Shown here: positions 6,520 through 7,442 of the stretch, piece by piece
Position numbering within the stretch: position 1 is the stretch's first letter
Layout: each line of letters begins with the position of its first letter
Assembly (NCBI GenBank): GCA_900556645.1
Contig: USPJ01000044.1
Span: 1 to 7,442, forward strand
DNA: 7,442 nucleotides
Source: an uncultured Lachnospiraceae bacterium
GTDB lineage: Bacteria > Bacillota_A > Clostridia > Lachnospirales > Lachnospiraceae
Reading direction: 5' to 3'
Translations under genes and position numbers: made by a program
The notes under the pieces: model-generated
What the model was told of the DNA's origin: nothing
The model's input: only the letters and a program-made list of their open reading frames with translations
Database searches by the model: none

Positions 6520-6861
6520 TTATAAACATCCTTTGCTAATCAAAACTCTTATCGGGTTATTTATTTTTCTGCAATTATCTATAACAAATTTAGTACCTCT
6601 GCTTTTTCCGTCCCAGAAAGCCAAAACAAAATCTGCATTGTCAATGATTTCAAGATTGCGTTTCAGCGGAGCATATCTTCCATATATTTTATATTCAGGA
6701 AGAAATTCCGTGTATCTGATATTGTTTTTTACCGCAAATTCCTTTGCACATCTGTCAATTCCATTTGCACCTCCCGAAATGATTTCTGTTGTATCTTTCG
6801 GAATATATTTTTCAAGGTTTCTGACTGTAAGCGTCCTTGAACCGATAACCGCAATTTTCAT
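6520..6861 (-). CDS. SLOG-superfamily/DUF2493-type Rossmann protein
   Basis: A 113-residue protein starting MKIAVIGSRTL, with stop TAA at 6522-6520. It shows the short SLOG (DprA/YspA/lysine-decarboxylase-like Rossmann) pattern: first strand plus GSR (7-9), the glycine motif SGGANGID (29-36), PLKRN (65-69), and a strand-loop NADFVLAFWDGKSRGT (75-90) resembling the 'aDxvlafwdG.SrGT' block of DUF2493. Such domains bind nucleotides or nucleotide-derived ligands; biochemical roles are mostly unknown, and some occur in defence and stress systems. ATG 6861 is preferred over TTG 6867: GGGAG at 6876-6872 lies ten bases from ATG and only four from TTG. It is divergent from a ribbon-helix-helix gene and shares an operator region with it. 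A 15-bp palindrome (ATAACATTATGTTAT, 6509-6523) covers the stop codon. Confidence 0.83.
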   Translation of the reverse strand: MKIAVIGSRTLTVRNLEKYIPKDTTEIISGGANGIDRCAKEFAVKNNIRYTEFLPEYKIYGRYAPLKRNLEIIDNADFVLAFWDGKSRGTKFVIDNCRKINNPIRVLISKGCL

Positions 6862-6882
6862 TAACAAAGCACTCCCTTTTTA

Positions 6883-6901
6883 TGAACCCATTATGGGTTC
6901 A
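6883..6901. promoter_or_regulatory. Operator copy 1 (19-bp palindrome) of the SLOG/RHH divergent region
   Basis: TGAACCCATTATGGGTTCA has 9-bp perfect arms around a central T. It begins about eight bases downstream of the leftward -10 (6914-6909), so it covers the expected transcription start of the SLOG-type gene. A near copy lies at 6934-6952. The best candidate binder is the small ribbon-helix-helix protein encoded next door; this is inference. Confidence 0.7.
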
Positions 6902-6903
6902 CT

Positions 6904-6934
6904 TTTACATTATAGCACAATAAGGACTTATAAT
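6904..6934 (+). promoter_or_regulatory. Promoter of the ribbon-helix-helix gene
   Basis: TTTACA (6904-6909, five of six consensus positions) and TATAAT (6929-6934) are separated by 19 bases. Operator copy 2 begins at the last base of the -10, the position expected for simple repression. Confidence 0.55.
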
Positions 6935-6937
6935 AAA
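6909..6937 (-). promoter_or_regulatory. Promoter of the SLOG-type gene
   Basis: Read leftward, TGC-TATAAT (6917-6909) is a perfect extended -10. The -35 at 17 bases (6937-6932, TTTATT) is weak. The -10 overlaps by one base the -35-like box of the opposite promoter, so the two promoters are interleaved. Confidence 0.6.
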
Positions 6938-6952
6938 CCCATAATAGGTTCA
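6934..6952. promoter_or_regulatory. Operator copy 2 of the SLOG/RHH divergent region
   Basis: TAAACCCATAATAGGTTCA matches the reverse complement of operator copy 1 at 17 of 19 positions. The centres are 51 bp apart, close to five helical turns, so proteins on both sites would lie on the same face of the helix. It overlaps the last base of the rightward -10 (6929-6934) and the expected start of the ribbon-helix-helix transcript. Confidence 0.65.
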
Positions 6953-6968
6953 TTTGAGGTGCAATTTT

Positions 6969-7157
6969 ATGACGGGAAAGCCAAAACATTTGTCACTACG
7001 CATTGATGAAGATTTGTTGCGTAAATTTGAGTATGTCGCAAAGTATGATGACAGGTCAATGAATTGGTATCTTCTTCATCTGATTAAAAATGAAATTGCG
7101 GATTTTGAAGAAAAACACGGTGAAATCCCCACCGCCTCCGACAGTAAAACAGAATAA
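6969..7157 (+). CDS. Small ribbon-helix-helix (Arc/CopG-like) DNA-binding protein
   Basis: The 62-residue protein reads as a ribbon-helix-helix domain: a beta strand KHLSLRI (6-12), helix A from about 13 to 26 (DEDLLRKFEYVAKY), a turn DDRS, and helix B from about 30 to 47 (MNWYLLHLIKNEIADFEE), then a short polar tail. Such proteins dimerise through the strand, which enters the DNA major groove, and are common as autoregulating antitoxins, plasmid copy repressors or Arc-type repressors. GAGG at 6956-6959 lies nine bases before ATG 6969; the in-frame TTG at 6954 overlaps the ribosome binding site and is less likely. The gene is divergent from the SLOG-type gene and lies next to two copies of a 19-bp palindrome, suggesting autoregulation plus control of the neighbour. 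No toxin-like gene follows it in this window. Confidence 0.8.
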   Translation: MTGKPKHLSLRIDEDLLRKFEYVAKYDDRSMNWYLLHLIKNEIADFEEKHGEIPTASDSKTE

Positions 7158-7172
7158 TCAAAATTAATTTAA

Positions 7173-7201
7173 GGTCGAAAAAGCAATTTTTCGGTCTTTT
7201 T
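7173..7201 (+). terminator. Rho-independent terminator of the ribbon-helix-helix gene
   Basis: GGTCGAAAAA (7173-7182) pairs with TTTTTCGGTC (7187-7196) over ten positions with two G-T wobbles and a 4-base loop, followed by five T (7197-7201). It begins 15 bases after the stop codon. Confidence 0.75.
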
Positions 7202-7279
7202 GTTTGCCTACATATTCTTTGATGTAATGAATGTTATGTTTTAATTTGGTATACACCATTTTTATCACATCAAAACATA

Positions 7280-7341
7280 TGTGTTTAAACAAAATCATTC
7301 ATCAGGCGGGAGGTTAATATCCGCCCCTACATTTAAACACA
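7280..7341. repeat. Nested inverted-repeat element, REP/MITE-like
   Basis: The outer arms TGTGTTTAAA (7280-7289) and TTTAAACACA (7332-7341) are exact complements, 62 bases from end to end. Inside is a second hairpin, GGCGG (7305-7309) with CCGCC (7321-7325). The G+C-rich core contrasts with the AT-rich surroundings. It has no coding frame of note and no obvious target duplication. The layout suggests a dispersed intergenic repeat, but copy number cannot be judged from one window. Confidence 0.45.
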
Positions 7342-7362
7342 ACTTCTATATATAAAAAAACA

Positions 7363-7415
7363 GTCGGGCGACAATGATTTGCATTTTGCAAACTGTCTGC
7401 CCGACCACAATTTTT
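7363..7415. terminator. Compound hairpin with flanking A and T tracts, probable terminator
   Basis: GTCGGGC (7363-7369) pairs with GCCCGAC (7399-7405). The stem continues as GACA/TGTC with one bulged T, and then as TTTGCA (7378-7383) with TGCAAA (7387-7392). Seven A precede it (7354-7360) and five T follow it (7411-7415), so it could terminate transcription in either direction, perhaps for a gene beyond the right edge. The remaining bases to 7442 are an AT-rich run of TTTCAA-like units with no feature I can name. Confidence 0.55.
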
Positions 7416-7442
7416 AATTTTCCATTTTCAACTTTCAATTTA

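Noticed and set aside
6503..7006. A 167-residue plus-strand frame across the SLOG-type gene and the operator region
   Set aside because: It runs antisense to a protein with clear SLOG motifs, then through two palindromic operators and into the RHH gene in another frame; it shows no domain.
1..7442. CRISPR arrays, tRNA or rRNA genes, insertion sequences
   Set aside because: I saw no regularly spaced direct repeats, no cloverleaf or rRNA-like blocks and no transposase-like frames on either strand.

Overview
The window looks like gut-type, spore-forming Bacillota (class Clostridia). The evidence is purine-rich ribosome binding sites, a moderate to low G+C content, a sporulation protein (SpoVAD) and Clostridia-style PucR, old-yellow-enzyme and PAP2 proteins. 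It appears to consist of two unrelated pieces joined at about 5300-5322. At that point a chorismate synthase gene read leftward and a spoVAD gene read rightward each lose their 5' part and overlap over at most 23 bases. I infer either an assembly chimera over a short shared word or a recent illegitimate recombination, so gene order across this point should not be used as biology until checked.

Left piece (1-5322), possibly Lachnospiraceae-like. A PucR-type regulator fills 1-1514 on the minus strand. Its frame stays open to the window edge, so it has no stop codon inside the window and is easy to miss. A 148-base divergent control region with two perfect palindromes separates it from a two-gene operon on the plus strand. 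The first gene is a 655-residue flavin/iron-sulfur enoate reductase of the old yellow enzyme/2,4-dienoyl-CoA reductase type. The second, 18 bases downstream, is a 284-residue short-chain dehydrogenase. Together they look like a C=C reductase plus carbonyl/alcohol oxidoreductase acting on an unknown enone-like compound (steroid, bile acid, isoflavone or similar), controlled by the PucR protein. A long double-arm hairpin separates the operon from the convergent, 5'-truncated aroC.

Right piece (5300-7442), possibly Oscillospiraceae/Ruminococcaceae-like. It starts with the C-terminal part of SpoVAD, followed by a PAP2-family membrane phosphatase with its own promoter and a clear terminator. Next is a compact divergent pair: a 113-residue SLOG/DUF2493-type Rossmann protein (minus) and a 62-residue ribbon-helix-helix protein (plus). 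Their 107-base shared promoter region carries two copies of a 19-bp palindrome centred 51 bp apart, one just downstream of each -10 box. This is the best candidate for a little-described self-regulated module. The last 240 bases hold no gene but contain a nested inverted-repeat element and a strong terminator-like hairpin.
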